A stretch of 58,498 nucleotides of DNA from Enterococcus sp. BWB1-3 (GTDB lineage Bacteria > Bacillota > Bacilli > Lactobacillales > Enterococcaceae), in the NCBI RefSeq assembly GCF_016745275.1, contig NZ_JADOEP010000025.1, positions 1-58,498 of the forward strand. The letters run 5' to 3'. Every line of letters begins with the position of its first letter. Positions within the stretch are counted from its first letter, which is position 1. The translations under genes were made by a program, and so were the position numbers. The notes beneath the pieces are model-generated. The model was not told the origin of the DNA and searched no databases. It saw only the letters and a list, made by a program, of their open reading frames with translations. Shown in pieces: positions 33,750-43,877 of this stretch.

Positions 33750-33958
33750 AAAATAAAAACCCCAACCTTCTATTTAGAAGTCGGGATTCTCTTTTTCTTT
33801 TTACTTTGATAATAACATAATATACCACCTGTCACCTGTACCAGCAAAAGAGTGATTAAAAATCCACTGAGAAAAAACTTTTCCTGAAGAATTGCTCTCC
33901 TAAGTAAAATCACGACAATCAAACTGCTTCCTAAATACAGCGACCACTGTTTATCCAT
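33750..33958 (-). CDS. Small two-helix membrane protein with embedded terminator
   Basis: I call a 62-residue protein starting MDKQWSLYLGSS at 33958, where AAGGGG lies about 10 bases upstream; a longer frame from 33994 lacks a ribosome site. The coding part ends at 33770. Two hydrophobic segments (SLIVVILLRRAIL; FFLSGFLITLLLVQVTGGI) are followed by a basic tail. The stop lies inside a terminator hairpin (CCCGACTTCTA / TAGAAGGTTGGG plus TTTTT on the minus strand) that extends to about 33750. Function unknown. Confidence 0.55.
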
Positions 33959-34157
33959 GTTCAAAAGACCCCTTTGGTTTGTTACGACAAGCATAGGACT
34001 AATTCAGTTAAAAATCAAGTATATTTTATTTGTTCTTCAGTTTCATTAAGAAATTCTAATGAATATGTGCAGACAATTATATCTTTTATTTTATAGTCCC
34101 TAAAAAAATGGTAAACTAATTTTGTTGCATCAAATTACTTTTATAGAGGTCTTTACT

Positions 34158-34919
34158 ATGGAAAAACAAATTGATAAAGAAATAAAGCTCATACTCAATA
34201 TCTGTTTGACTGCAGGCAGAATTATGATGGAAAATGGTTCTGAAGTCTACCGAACTGAAGAAATGATGGAACGCATTGCCGCCAACGCAGGATATAAGGA
34301 CAGTGTCAGCCATGTAACTGTAACCGGCATTTTCATGGGCTTTAAGTCATTACCTTACACCCAATTAGAAAATATAAGAGAGCGAAGAATTAATCTCCAG
34401 AAAGTGGCTACTGTCAATCAGTTGTCCAGGGAATTTGAGCAAAAAAAGATTTCAATTGAGAAACTTCAAAAAAATTTGAACGAGATTGACTTTAATACTC
34501 CAACCTTCTCTATACCTCTGCAAATCTTGTCAGCAGGAATTGTCAGCTGTACACTGATGTATATTTTTGGCGGTTTCTGGAAAGATTTTATTCCTACTTT
34601 TTTTATTGGTATGGCTGGATTTTCAGCATCATTCGTAATCAATAAATTTTTGAAACTGAAATTTTTTGATGATTTTATTGCCGCTTTCCTAATTGGCTTT
34701 TTAGCTTATCTTTCAGTGAAGCTGAATTTAGCAGGCACTATGGATCATATCATCATTGGTTCAGTCATGCCGCTCGTTCCAGGTGTAGCAATTACAAATG
34801 CCTTTAGAGATATACTTGCCGGTCATTTAATCAGTGGAATGGCTCGGGCAACTGAAGCCATCTTTGTTGCGGGATCTATCGGGATTGGTATTTCGATGAT
34901 TTTTATTTTATTTTTATAG
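34158..34919 (+). CDS. ThrE-type threonine/serine exporter, N-terminal half (DUF1212)
   Basis: About 253 residues: an N-terminal soluble domain with the conserved ICLTAGRIMMENGSEVYRTE and HVTVTGIFMG, then five membrane segments including GSVMPLVPGVAITNAFRDIL. The ATG at 34158 has AGAGG upstream; the 34122 start has none. The split two-gene form of ThrE is usual in Firmicutes. Together with the next gene it should export threonine/serine, which is of note beside a lost serine dehydratase elsewhere in the window. Confidence 0.88.
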   Translation: MEKQIDKEIKLILNICLTAGRIMMENGSEVYRTEEMMERIAANAGYKDSVSHVTVTGIFMGFKSLPYTQLENIRERRINLQKVATVNQLSREFEQKKISIEKLQKNLNEIDFNTPTFSIPLQILSAGIVSCTLMYIFGGFWKDFIPTFFIGMAGFSASFVINKFLKLKFFDDFIAAFLIGFLAYLSVKLNLAGTMDHIIIGSVMPLVPGVAITNAFRDILAGHLISGMARATEAIFVAGSIGIGISMIFILFL

Positions 34920-34929
34920 GAGAAAAGAT

Positions 34930-35370
34930 ATGAATGTAGTGATAAATCTGGTATTCAGCTATTTGAGTACTGTTACGTTTGGTATTATTACCAATATTCC
35001 AAGAAAAGCCCTTAATGCCTGTGGAATCACAGGCGCTGCCGGCTGGATGCTTTTTATTGCAGCTAAACATTTAGAAGCTGGCGAAGTTTTTGCAAACTTT
35101 TTCAGTGCAGTCTGCATTGGTTTGCTCAGTATCTATTTTTCAAGAAAGAAAAAAATGCCGACCATACTTTTTAATATTCCCAGCATAGTTCCTCTTGTGC
35201 CTGGTGGTCCCGCCTACCAGGCTATCAGAAGCTTTGTTCTAGGGAGCTACATGTCAGGGTTTCAGTATGCAATGACAGTTATTATGACCGCAGCTTCTCT
35301 TGCAGCAGGATTTATGGTGACCAATCTAGTAGAAAGAATTTTGAAACGGTACCATACGAAAAGAACTTGA
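34930..35370 (+). CDS. ThrE-type threonine/serine exporter, C-terminal half (DUF3815)
   Basis: 146 residues, four membrane segments, with NIPRKALNACGITGAAGWML and IPSIVPLVPGGPAYQA. These match the C-terminal ThrE domain. Ten bases downstream of its partner, with GGAGA before the ATG. Confidence 0.88.
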   Translation: MNVVINLVFSYLSTVTFGIITNIPRKALNACGITGAAGWMLFIAAKHLEAGEVFANFFSAVCIGLLSIYFSRKKKMPTILFNIPSIVPLVPGGPAYQAIRSFVLGSYMSGFQYAMTVIMTAASLAAGFMVTNLVERILKRYHTKRT

Positions 35371-35375
35371 TCATC

Positions 35376-35418
35376 TTCACAAATATTATACCCTCTGTTA
35401 ATATTTGTGAAAAATTTA
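35376..35418 (+). terminator. Terminator of the thrE pair
   Basis: TTCACAAATATTA pairs perfectly with TAATATTTGTGAA; AAAATTTAATTTTT follows. The rest of the gap to 35759 holds no recognisable feature. Confidence 0.7.
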
Positions 35419-35759
35419 ATTTTTAATGGAGTTTTTTGCTATCTTGATGCACTGCTTAGAAAAATAATGATAACTATAAGTACTTTTTTACAGACCGCGG
35501 TTGAACAATAATCATGTTGAAAATTGCCACACTTTCAAAACCTGAAAATGTGGCTAACCGACAGCTGTCCTTTTGAAAGTATACCAAGATAAACTGAAAT
35601 ATTAAAAAAACCATTTTCATCTATTCCTTCTTCATTATTGGATAAGCTCATTTTTGTCCTAACTTCGTTTCCTCATCTCAATTCTTGGTTTTCTTGAAAA
35701 AAAAAGTATACCTGTTATAAAAGCTATTAAAAATCAAAGAAATATGAAAAACTGATCAA

Positions 35760-35960
35760 TTAAATAACCGTTGGATTTGACAAAGAACCACCATCATTGA
35801 GCACTCCGACAATAAAAAGCGCAACAAAGAAACTCGCAAGAACAATTATTGCAGCTCGGTGCCGCTCAATATAAAATGTTCGTTCCTCACCGTAAGATAA
35901 CACAATTAAATTATCAAATGAAAGTTTTAGCTGAATAGATTTTAAGTTACCAAAAAACAT
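35760..35960 (-). CDS. Possible small membrane protein (66 aa), weak call
   Basis: One hydrophobic segment (AAIIVLASFFVALFIVGVL) near the C terminus and a basic N-terminal part. No ribosome site is seen before the ATG. It runs divergently from the broken gene at 35974, with starts only 13 bases apart. It could be a fragment of a longer gene. Confidence 0.3.
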   Translation of the reverse strand: MFFGNLKSIQLKLSFDNLIVLSYGEERTFYIERHRAAIIVLASFFVALFIVGVLNDGGSLSNPTVI

Positions 35961-35973
35961 TTGGGGTGTGAAT

Positions 35974-36405
35974 ATGAAAAACAGAGGACTAATTCTTGGT
36001 TTGCTGGCTGTGATTGGTATTACTGTTTTTTTAGCAGTAAATCAAAAAAAAGAGGTTGATAGAAAAACAATATCTTTCTCTTCCATTACTCTTGAAACAG
36101 CAGGAACAAGTATAGAAGCCACTAAGAAGCTGCCAAATTTATCCGAACTAGAAGAATAATATGGTTCACAAATAGTAGATAAAGGTGAGTTTGAAATTAT
36201 TACGGTCTCTTATAAAAACCATCCACATATGCTGGCAGAAAATGATCAAAGTGAGGTATTAGAATTTACCATTTCTGCAATTCAACAAGATGGCGAAGAA
36301 TCTACATTTTCTATCGATTCTCTTGAGACAGTAAGAGATCGAAAAAAATTAGGTGATCGAATCAAACTGATACAGATTAAAAATAAATACTACGAATATA
36401 TGTGA
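35974..36405 (+). pseudogene. Membrane-anchored extracellular protein with an internal stop
   Basis: The frame starts MKNRGLILGLLAVIGITVFL, one membrane anchor, behind a GGGG ribosome site. TAA interrupts it at 36157-36159 after LPNLSELEE. The same frame then continues open for 81 codons (YGSQIVDKGEFEIITVSYKN; SIDSLETVRDRKKLGDRIKL) to a TGA at 36405. The total of about 143 residues suggests one ancestral gene with a nonsense mutation. No family is recognised. Confidence 0.55.
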
Positions 36406-36481
36406 TATTTATTGAAATAATTTCGTAAAGATAATACAATGAAATCGTAACCAAAATGAAATATAGAAAGAGGTAAAGAAA

Positions 36482-37738
36482 ATGAGAAGATTATCTGTCA
36501 TGCTATTGACGGGATGTCTCTTTATTTTGGGAATGCTTGCAGGTTCTACGGTTTTAGCGAAGGAATGGAGCCCCAATAGTCCTGACACCATCCAAATCGT
36601 AGATGGGCAGAAGGAATATACAATGAAATGGGGTGACACCCTTTGGGCAATTGGTCAAAAAGTGAATATTAAGCATGAAAAGCTAGCGGAAGTCAATGGT
36701 ATAGATCTGAAGTCAGGAGAGCAATATACATTACCTATTGGCAGAGTTCTTATGTTTAGTAAAGGTGTAGTTACTGTAAAGGATGCTGACGGTTCTATTT
36801 ACTCTCAATCTGTGATAAATGAAAAGGATAAAATCAATCAGGAAAAAGAGATTGGTGAAGCTTCCGAGCAAGAAGTTTCAAGTTATCCTTATGCAGTGAC
36901 CAGAGAATCCTTGAGTTATCCACTAGCTTTTTATTTTAATGGAATAAATATGCCAGATTCCGTTACGCTGGACTTTACTTACGGAAACTCAGGTAAAGTA
37001 ACTTTTCTTATGGGTGAACAAACGTATGAATACAATGCCACCTTCAACACTATTTCAACAAAGTTAATCAGAATTTATAGTGCAAACAGCACATCTGGCA
37101 ATAAGATTCGGACAGTAAATGTAAATACAGAAATTGCTCTACAACCAGTAGCTGAAGATACTTATTTTTTTGGTGGGAACAATAGCAACAAACTCTATCT
37201 ATTTGTCAATAATAATGGTGGGCTGTCTCTGATTACATCAAATTATGCCGGGAACTATCCGATAGAAGAGGCAGACGTGATGGCCGAAGTATTGCAAGGA
37301 AATACGGCAACTGTACCCACACCATTAGCAGGCTACTCTGAAGAACAGATTGAATACGCACGTGTGACCGAAGCACTTTTGCAATACTATGGCATTACAG
37401 GGCAACCGATTGAAGTCTCAGTAACTAAAAATGCAGCCGGTGCCCAAGTCCTACCATTTAATGGTTCACAGACACTGACGGAACCAAGTTTCCAACTTAG
37501 CTTTAGTATGGATGGAACAATGGCTTCTACAGTGATTGTAACCTATCTGTCTAACCATAATGGTTCAATTCGTTTTTATAAAATTCCAAATCACTATCAA
37601 GACCCACGATATGAATCAGATCCTGACTGGGTTTCCCAAGAAACTGGTAATTTACTGAACAATATTCAAACGCTCAGCATCCCAAATGCATATGATCAAC
37701 AGGCTGCCGAAATCATTGATCTGATTAGTATACGATAA
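36482..37738 (+). CDS. Secreted LysM-domain protein
   Basis: 418 residues with a signal peptide (about 1-26, cleaved after VLA) and an N-terminal LysM module at about 46-90 (YTMKWGDTLWAIGQK; IGRVL). A linker of about 60 polar residues leads to a C-terminal region (about 150-415) with no recognised domain. LysM should bind peptidoglycan, so the protein is probably retained on the wall. GGTAAAG lies before the ATG. Function unknown. Confidence 0.8.
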   Translation: MRRLSVMLLTGCLFILGMLAGSTVLAKEWSPNSPDTIQIVDGQKEYTMKWGDTLWAIGQKVNIKHEKLAEVNGIDLKSGEQYTLPIGRVLMFSKGVVTVKDADGSIYSQSVINEKDKINQEKEIGEASEQEVSSYPYAVTRESLSYPLAFYFNGINMPDSVTLDFTYGNSGKVTFLMGEQTYEYNATFNTISTKLIRIYSANSTSGNKIRTVNVNTEIALQPVAEDTYFFGGNNSNKLYLFVNNNGGLSLITSNYAGNYPIEEADVMAEVLQGNTATVPTPLAGYSEEQIEYARVTEALLQYYGITGQPIEVSVTKNAAGAQVLPFNGSQTLTEPSFQLSFSMDGTMASTVIVTYLSNHNGSIRFYKIPNHYQDPRYESDPDWVSQETGNLLNNIQTLSIPNAYDQQAAEIIDLISIR

Positions 37739-38330
37739 GTTGTTTCCTACGAAAAGAATAAAAGCTTTGTCACGCGTAAAACAGACACAGTATTATTGAC
37801 TGTGTAGTACGTAACAGATGCTGTATGAAAAAGGTAAGCTTAAGAGCAACTAAAAAAGTACTGAGTAAAAATTGATACCAGTGCTTTTTTTCAACTTAAA
37901 TCAGTAGAATGAGAAGCTTAGCAGCCTAAAATTAGGTTATCTTACTGTCAAAAAATAATACTTTCTGCTTCATTACTAACCTTGTTGGAGCTACTTCAGC
38001 TTTTCGGCGCTCATCTTCTCGAAAAGCTTGGAGAAGATGACATAGGTACTCCTTTATTTCTCTACACACAAAGTATCTTCAGTAGTCGAAAAGTCCAACA
38101 ATTAGCAGAATAAAATCTTTCAACTCATTGGTTAGAGGGCGGACAAACACGCATGAGTGTTTAGATATGAAGAGAGTTTGTGTCTAAACTCACAGTCACT
38201 CATTTTTGGGCATATAAAGGTTTGTTTAGATCGAACTCACTAGCACGTTCGACAGTTAAAAACGATCAATGAGAATCCGTTATCATCATTTGGAAACTAG
38301 ATAGGATGTAGTTATCATCAAAAAATAAGT
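37739..38330. other. Long gene-free region with terminator and stem-loops
   Basis: A terminator follows the LysM gene at 37852-37891 (AAAAAAGTACTG / CAGTGCTTTTTTT). A 9-bp perfect stem AGCTTTTCG / CGAAAAGCT lies at 37998-38028. The remainder has stops in all frames and no recognisable protein fragment. Confidence 0.6.
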
Positions 38331-38389
38331 AAAAACGGAAATCAAAATCTGTTCAACAGATTTTTTGATTTCCGTTTTTGTTTTAGGAC
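38331..38389. terminator. Bidirectional terminator between the LysM region and typA
   Basis: AAAAACGGAAATCAAAATCTG pairs with CAGATTTTTTGATTTCCG and TTTTT across a TTCAA loop, with A and T runs on both sides. It would end typA transcripts 70 bases after the stop. Confidence 0.85.
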
Positions 38390-38457
38390 TATTTTTAGTC
38401 TCATCCTACTTGTAATTAATCTATTCTCTTAATGCATTTACCAACTACCAGGCAATC

Positions 38458-40299
38458 TTAGTCAGCTTTTTTCTTTTTCTTAGAAGCTTTTTCACGTTCA
38501 TTTTTATTTAGAATTTGTTTACGCAAACGGATACTTTCCGGTGTTATTTCGCAATATTCATCGTCGTTAAGAAATTCCAGTGATTCTTCCAGTGTTAAAA
38601 GTTTTGGTCTCTTGATTACAGAAGTTTGATCTTTCGTTGCTGAACGAACGTTAGTCATTTGTTTTGCTTTGGTAATATTTACAGTCAGGTCATTATCACG
38701 ATTGTTTTCTCCAATGATCATACCTTCATATACTTCTGTTCCCGGTTCTACAAAAACCGTTCCGCGTTCCTCAATACTCATAATACTGTAAGTAGTTGCT
38801 TTTCCTGTATCAATGGAAACAAGCGCGCCCTGGTGACGTCCGCCAATTGTTCCCTGAATCATAGGAAGATACTGATCAAATGTATGGTGCATGATTCCAT
38901 AGCCCCTTGTCATAGACAGGAACTCTGTTGTATAACCGATCAATCCACGAGCAGGTGCAAGGAAAATCAGACGAATCTGCCCATTCCCCGTATGAATCAT
39001 ATCCTGCATTTCGCCCTTACGCTGGCTCAATGACTCAATAACACTTCCCATATATTCCTCAGGAGTATCGATTTGAACACGTTCAAAAGGTTCACATTTG
39101 ATTCCTTCAATCTCACGTTCGATAACTTCCGGACGTGAAACCTGCAGCTCATACCCTTCCCGACGCATATTTTCAATTAAAATAGATAAATGAAGCTCCC
39201 CGCGACCTGAAACAGTCCAGGCATCCGGTGAATCTGTTGGTTCTACTCGTAAAGATACGTCTGTCTGCAATTGTGCCATCAAACGTTCTTCAATCTTTCT
39301 AGCTGTAACAAATTTTCCTTCTCTGCCGGCAAAAGGAGAATTATTAACAAGGAAAGTCATTTGCAGTGTCGGCTCATCAATATGAAGAATCGGCAAACCA
39401 TCCTGATGATCAATCGGTGTAACTGTTTCACCAACGAAGATATCTTCCATCCCTGAAACAGCAATTAAATCTCCAGCTTTTGCTTCCTGAATTTCCAAAC
39501 GCTGTAAACCGAAGAAGCCAAATAGTTTGGTTACTCTGAATTTTTTCACTGTTCCATCAAGCTTAAGCAAAGCAACCTGATCTCCAACTTTTATCGTACC
39601 ACGGAAAATACGGCCAATTCCGATACGCCCAACATAATCGTTATAATCAAGTAAAGAAACCTGAAATTGTAACGGTTCGTCGCTATTGTCAACTGGAGCC
39701 GGAATATGTTCGATAATTGTATCAAAAATTGGTCCCATTGTTTTTTCCTGATTTGCAGGATCATCTGACAAACTGGATGTTCCATTCAAAGCAGAAGCAT
39801 AAATAACAGGAAATTCAAGCTGATCTTCATCTGCTCCCAATTCAATAAACAGTTCCAGTACTTCATCTACAACATGCTCAGGTCGAGCAGAAGGTTTATC
39901 AATTTTATTTACTACAACAATTGGAGTCAAATGCTGTTCCAATGCTTTTTTCAAAACAAAACGCGTTTGAGGCATTGTTCCTTCATAGGCATCAACGACC
40001 AGTAAGACACCATCAACCATTTTCATGATTCGTTCTACTTCACCACCAAAATCCGCATGTCCTGGTGTATCCATAATGTTTATGCGAGTTCCCTGATAAT
40101 CAACAGCAGTATTTTTTGCTAAAATTGTGATTCCGCGTTCTTTTTCAATTGCATTGGAATCCATTGCACGTTCTTGTAATTGAGTGTGTCCGTCTAATGT
40201 AGATGACTGCTTCAATAACTCATCTACCAGTGTTGTTTTTCCGTGGTCAACGTGGGCAATAATTGCTACGTTCCGGATATCATTTCTATAATTTACCAT
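38458..40299 (-). CDS. typA: Translational GTPase TypA/BipA
   Basis: 613 residues, the usual length. GTP-binding motifs are [10 protein letters not shown] (15-24), [11 protein letters not shown] and [11 protein letters not shown]-like domains III and V follow, with the BipA-specific C-terminal part ([20 protein letters not shown]). A ribosome-associated GTPase with roles in assembly and stress. The C-terminal tail is Lys-rich. Confidence 0.97.
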   Translation of the reverse strand: MVNYRNDIRNVAIIAHVDHGKTTLVDELLKQSSTLDGHTQLQERAMDSNAIEKERGITILAKNTAVDYQGTRINIMDTPGHADFGGEVERIMKMVDGVLLVVDAYEGTMPQTRFVLKKALEQHLTPIVVVNKIDKPSARPEHVVDEVLELFIELGADEDQLEFPVIYASALNGTSSLSDDPANQEKTMGPIFDTIIEHIPAPVDNSDEPLQFQVSLLDYNDYVGRIGIGRIFRGTIKVGDQVALLKLDGTVKKFRVTKLFGFFGLQRLEIQEAKAGDLIAVSGMEDIFVGETVTPIDHQDGLPILHIDEPTLQMTFLVNNSPFAGREGKFVTARKIEERLMAQLQTDVSLRVEPTDSPDAWTVSGRGELHLSILIENMRREGYELQVSRPEVIEREIEGIKCEPFERVQIDTPEEYMGSVIESLSQRKGEMQDMIHTGNGQIRLIFLAPARGLIGYTTEFLSMTRGYGIMHHTFDQYLPMIQGTIGGRHQGALVSIDTGKATTYSIMSIEERGTVFVEPGTEVYEGMIIGENNRDNDLTVNITKAKQMTNVRSATKDQTSVIKRPKLLTLEESLEFLNDDEYCEITPESIRLRKQILNKNEREKASKKKKKAD

Positions 40300-40383
40300 T
40301 GTTTGCTCCTATCCGTTTGCTTACTACACAATTTACTATCTAAATCCGACTGTTTATTATAACAAATTTTTTTCATGAAATAC

Positions 40384-40420
40384 AGCCCAAAGTTTTCATA
40401 AATGCTGAAAACTTTAGACT
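40384..40420 (-). terminator. Terminator of the suhB-like gene
   Basis: On the minus strand CAGTCTAAAGTTTTCA pairs with TGAAAACTTTGGGCTG, followed by TATTTC. It lies about 40 bases after the stop codon. Confidence 0.6.
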
Positions 40421-40458
40421 GTGCATACTTTTTCTGAAAATAATCATTCATTCCTTTG

Positions 40459-41238
40459 CTATTCAGTCATATTTTCTTTAAACATTGCAACAATTTTCTG
40501 ATGGTTCTCCGGCATTGCCGCAGCAAAATATTCTCTTCCATCAAACGACAATGCTTCCCCTGTAAGAGTAGTTGACTGATAGCCGAAAGATTCAAGCAGA
40601 ACCATCCCAGGTGCATAATCCCATGGTGCCAGGTTAGAGATATACCCAACATGACTCCCTTTGAGCAGTGCAATCATTTCCAGACCGGCACATCCGCTCA
40701 CCCGAATCCCCAGACTTGCATTTGCCACCGCTTTAGCCCCATGAACATTTTCCCCGTACATATAAGCATTGAAGCCTAAAAGACCGTCACGCAAATCAAC
40801 GGGAGCAGGAGCCGACAGCTTTTCTTTATTTCGATAGACACCAAGCTCTTTCCCACCCCAGTACAATTCACTGCGCATCACATCATAGATAAACCCCAGT
40901 TGTCCAATACCGTCTTCAAATATACCAAGCATGATACAGAAATTTTCCTGCTCTATCACAAAATTCATCGTTCCATCAATCGGATCAATGATCCAAACAC
41001 GTCCATCTAAAGAATCAATTGTACTGCAGCCCTGCTCTTCCCCAAGAATTTTATCTTTCGGATAAACTTCCTGTATTTTTTTTATAAGAAACTGTTGTGT
41101 CTCTTCATCAATATTAGTCACTAAATCTTTACGATTAGATTTTTCCTTAACTTCCAATGTTTTTGTCAAACTCTCTTTAATAAACTCGCCGGCTTCCATC
41201 AGCCAGTTTTTTACTTGTTCTACATTTACTGTCTTCAT
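40459..41238 (-). CDS. suhB: Inositol monophosphatase-family phosphatase
   Basis: 259 residues with the Mg2+-site motifs GEEQG (about 81-85) and DPIDGTMNFV (about 100-109), and the C-terminal WDYAPGMVLLESFG. Substrate could be inositol phosphate, NADP or another sugar phosphate. It lies 4 bases after the UPF0223 gene, a common pairing in Bacilli. Confidence 0.9.
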   Translation of the reverse strand: MKTVNVEQVKNWLMEAGEFIKESLTKTLEVKEKSNRKDLVTNIDEETQQFLIKKIQEVYPKDKILGEEQGCSTIDSLDGRVWIIDPIDGTMNFVIEQENFCIMLGIFEDGIGQLGFIYDVMRSELYWGGKELGVYRNKEKLSAPAPVDLRDGLLGFNAYMYGENVHGAKAVANASLGIRVSGCAGLEMIALLKGSHVGYISNLAPWDYAPGMVLLESFGYQSTTLTGEALSFDGREYFAAAMPENHQKIVAMFKENMTE

Positions 41239-41242
41239 TTGA

Positions 41243-41518
41243 TCAACCTCCCATTTTTAACTTTCCGTTTTTTCTTTTTCTGGCTTCTTGAACGGTACGG
41301 TATAATGAGTAGCCCGATGCTTTCTCAAATTCATTGCCCAATCGCTTTTCTTCACCAATGCTTTTTACTATTTCTTTGAATGCTGTATAGCTTTCCAGAA
41401 ATTTTTCAACAGTAATCCCTGATTCATTTGCCTGTTCTAAGGCAGACCATAAATTGGTCACAATAACCATTTCTTCCGTTGTCCAGTCTAAGTCCAACGG
41501 ATATTGATATTCCTTCAT
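41243..41518 (-). CDS. UPF0223 family protein
   Basis: 91 residues with YPLDLDWTTEEMVIVTNLW, then a short helical protein ending GYSLYRTVQEARKRKN, the family's signature. Cytosolic, function unknown; regularly found just before the inositol monophosphatase gene. Confidence 0.88.
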   Translation of the reverse strand: MKEYQYPLDLDWTTEEMVIVTNLWSALEQANESGITVEKFLESYTAFKEIVKSIGEEKRLGNEFEKASGYSLYRTVQEARKRKNGKLKMGG

Positions 41519-41581
41519 AAATTCACCCCATCCAATTTAGTGTAGCACAAGTGAAAAATCGTCGAAAGTAATCACTCAATT

Positions 41582-42853
41582 TTATTTACTGTAACGCTTC
41601 TTTTTCCAGTCGTCAAACAGAGGCAAAGAAAGCTGTCCCTTTCCCTGTTCAACTTTTTGTGCTGAATAAATTCCAGCATTACCTGAACACAAATAACTGA
41701 CAATGCAAATCATAACAAGAAAAACAGCTGCTTCACTCCCAAACAGCTCTATCCCCATAACAGAACAGGCAATTGGTGTATTCGTGGCGCCGGAAAAAAC
41801 ACCAATAAAGCCGAGCGCTGCTAAAAACGGTATCGAAACATGTAAAACCTGTGCCAGACTGCTTCCTAAAGTTGCGCCAATTTCAAATAAAGGTGTAACT
41901 TCGCCTCCTTGAAACCCTGCACCCAACGAAAGGATAGTAAAGAAAAACTTTCCTGCAAAATCAAACATATAAGCATGTCCTTGAAAGGCATCCGATAATA
42001 ACGGTAAACTTAATCCCAAATACCGTTGGCTCCCAAGTAAAAGAGCTGCCGTAACAACAACTGCTCCTCCTATAAAATTATATACAATAGCATTTTCAAA
42101 CCAATTACTGTAGACTTTTTTTAGAAAAACAATTGAATGACTGAACCCCCACCCAATCAGACCGAAACAAATCCCCGCTATCAGCAGCTTCATAAACAAC
42201 CATAGCGACCACTCTGGAATTGCCCCCATTGAATAATGACTATGTGTTATACCGTACATTTCTGTTACAGCATTTGCAAAGAATGCAGAGAAAAAACTAG
42301 GGAAAACAGCCTCTGAACGGAGCTTCCCTAAGACAAGAACTTCAATGCCAAATAAGGTTCCTGCAAGCGGAGTTCCAAAAACAGAACTAAACCCTGCACT
42401 AATACCGCTGATAAGTATCATCTCTCGTTCATAACCAGAAAGTTTAAATAGCTTGGCAATAAATTCTGCTGTTGCTCCGCCCATTTGTACCGCTGTCCCC
42501 TCTCGTCCAACAGAGCCTCCAAACAAGTGAGTTGTGATTGTTCCAAATAGAGTAAGCGGAATTAAGCGCAACGGAATCTTCTCTTCACTCCCATTGGCCC
42601 CCTTAATAACCAAGTTATTTCCGCCAACAGCAGTTTTTCCGTAATGACTATAAAGAAAAGCAACGATTGCTCCGCTAATCGGCAACAAAAACAACAGCCA
42701 TTGATGACTCATTCGATAATTTGTAACCCATGTAAGGCTGGTCAGAAAAAATGCAGATAATGATCCCATTATTATGCTGATAATCACAGAAATCACCAGC
42801 CATTTCAACATATACATTCCTATTGTTATTATTTGATTCTTCATTTTCCCCAT
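41582..42853 (-). CDS. CLC-family fluoride/proton antiporter (CLC-F type)
   Basis: About 423 residues and ten or more membrane helices. The selectivity-filter region reads FGGSVGREGTAVQMGG; GREGT in place of the chloride-type GREGP fits the fluoride-specific CLC-F branch. I chose the ATG at 42853, which has a strong GGGGGG site 8 bases upstream; an upstream ATG at 42892 lies inside the riboswitch terminator. The preceding fluoride riboswitch makes fluoride export the likely role. Confidence 0.9.
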   Translation of the reverse strand: MGKMKNQIITIGMYMLKWLVISVIISIIMGSLSAFFLTSLTWVTNYRMSHQWLLFLLPISGAIVAFLYSHYGKTAVGGNNLVIKGANGSEEKIPLRLIPLTLFGTITTHLFGGSVGREGTAVQMGGATAEFIAKLFKLSGYEREMILISGISAGFSSVFGTPLAGTLFGIEVLVLGKLRSEAVFPSFFSAFFANAVTEMYGITHSHYSMGAIPEWSLWLFMKLLIAGICFGLIGWGFSHSIVFLKKVYSNWFENAIVYNFIGGAVVVTAALLLGSQRYLGLSLPLLSDAFQGHAYMFDFAGKFFFTILSLGAGFQGGEVTPLFEIGATLGSSLAQVLHVSIPFLAALGFIGVFSGATNTPIACSVMGIELFGSEAAVFLVMICIVSYLCSGNAGIYSAQKVEQGKGQLSLPLFDDWKKKRYSK

Positions 42854-42878
42854 TACAAATTCCCCCCGATCCAAAATG

Positions 42879-42975
42879 AAAACGCCTACCAAACAGGAAA
42901 ATAATTCCTAATTTAGTAGGCGTCATTAATTTATTACTGGAATAAATGCTTATCGGCGAACACCATCGCCATCTC
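42879..42975 (-). promoter_or_regulatory. Fluoride riboswitch (crcB motif) with terminator
   Basis: The minus strand has GGCGATGGTGTTCGCC (42955-42970) and, after a stem, TAATGACGCCTACT, the conserved parts of the crcB RNA. The ACGCCTACT also forms a terminator stem with GGTAGGCGTTTTC (42879-42922). Fluoride binding would hold the aptamer fold and let transcription continue into the CLC gene. Confidence 0.92.
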
Positions 42976-43067
42976 TAGTTATTCAACTATTACTATTTTA
43001 CCACAATCCTCTTTTAGAAACAGACAGAAATACTTTAAGTTAATACATATTCTAAAGCTGAATTCAA

Positions 43068-43107
43068 AAAGAGCTGCAGTTCGGACAAGTCAGCCCTGCA
43101 GCTCTTT
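43068..43107 (-). terminator. Terminator after the HD-domain gene
   Basis: AAAGAGCTGCAG and CTGCAGCTCTTT form a perfect 12-bp stem, about 10 bases after the stop codon on the minus strand. Confidence 0.75.
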
Positions 43108-43116
43108 CATCATGTC

Positions 43117-43674
43117 TTACAGCTGTGTCTCGTTTTTTATCTGTACTGGTTGTACCTGTACAGATTCTTTTCTTCCAAAGTATTGTGCCCATTTTCCTTT
43201 AACGCCCTCCAATAAAGGTGTAGAGGCTTCTTTAATGGCACAGTATTTATCAACCATCGTTACAATATAGCTTTCTTTATATTTTGGCGGAGCAATAGTT
43301 GCTCCCCACATATGCTTGATGATGATGTCACGTTCCAAGTCAGATAAGTCTGTAATTTTTTCTGCATTTCTGGCAGCAATCCTTGGATGCATATATGCAT
43401 GAGAGCCTTCATCAAATTTAGTTGTACGCCAGTCATAATAAAACAAATCATGAAGCAGTCCAGCTCTTGCTGTCGCTCTGGCATCACCATTCCATCGTTT
43501 GGCAAGCTTGTAACTGTTGTAAGAAACACTGATACAATGCTCTAAACGAGTAGAATTTATATGTTGAATGTAATTTCCCAACCTCTGTACTTCTTCAGTT
43601 GCCAATAAATCTTCTACATAAGACATATATTCTTTATCTTCAGTCCAATTTTCTGTCATAGATATGGGTTCCAC
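43117..43674 (-). CDS. HD-domain phosphohydrolase
   Basis: 185 residues. HD-type metal ligands are H46 in TRLEHCISV, HD in GLLHDLFYYDW (about 74-84) and a later H96 in MHPRIAARN. D142 (TMVDKYCA) is a candidate last ligand. A single cytosolic domain in the style of YfbR/PTPS-like hydrolases. Substrate unknown. Gap 43675-43877 has nothing recognisable. Confidence 0.85.
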   Translation of the reverse strand: MEPISMTENWTEDKEYMSYVEDLLATEEVQRLGNYIQHINSTRLEHCISVSYNSYKLAKRWNGDARATARAGLLHDLFYYDWRTTKFDEGSHAYMHPRIAARNAEKITDLSDLERDIIIKHMWGATIAPPKYKESYIVTMVDKYCAIKEASTPLLEGVKGKWAQYFGRKESVQVQPVQIKNETQL

Positions 43675-43877
43675 CTTTTTTTGAAGTTAATTCACTAAAC
43701 TTGTGAAAAGTATAGCACCCTTTTTTTAAAAATACTAGATTATTTAAAAGACGTAAAAAAAGCTTAATATTTATCCTTTATGGTAATGACTTCACTAGGA
43801 TTATTAAAAATACTTTATGGTAGAGCAGTCTTCAAACATGTAGGGTTGACAGTCCATTGAATTGAAATATCTATCTA

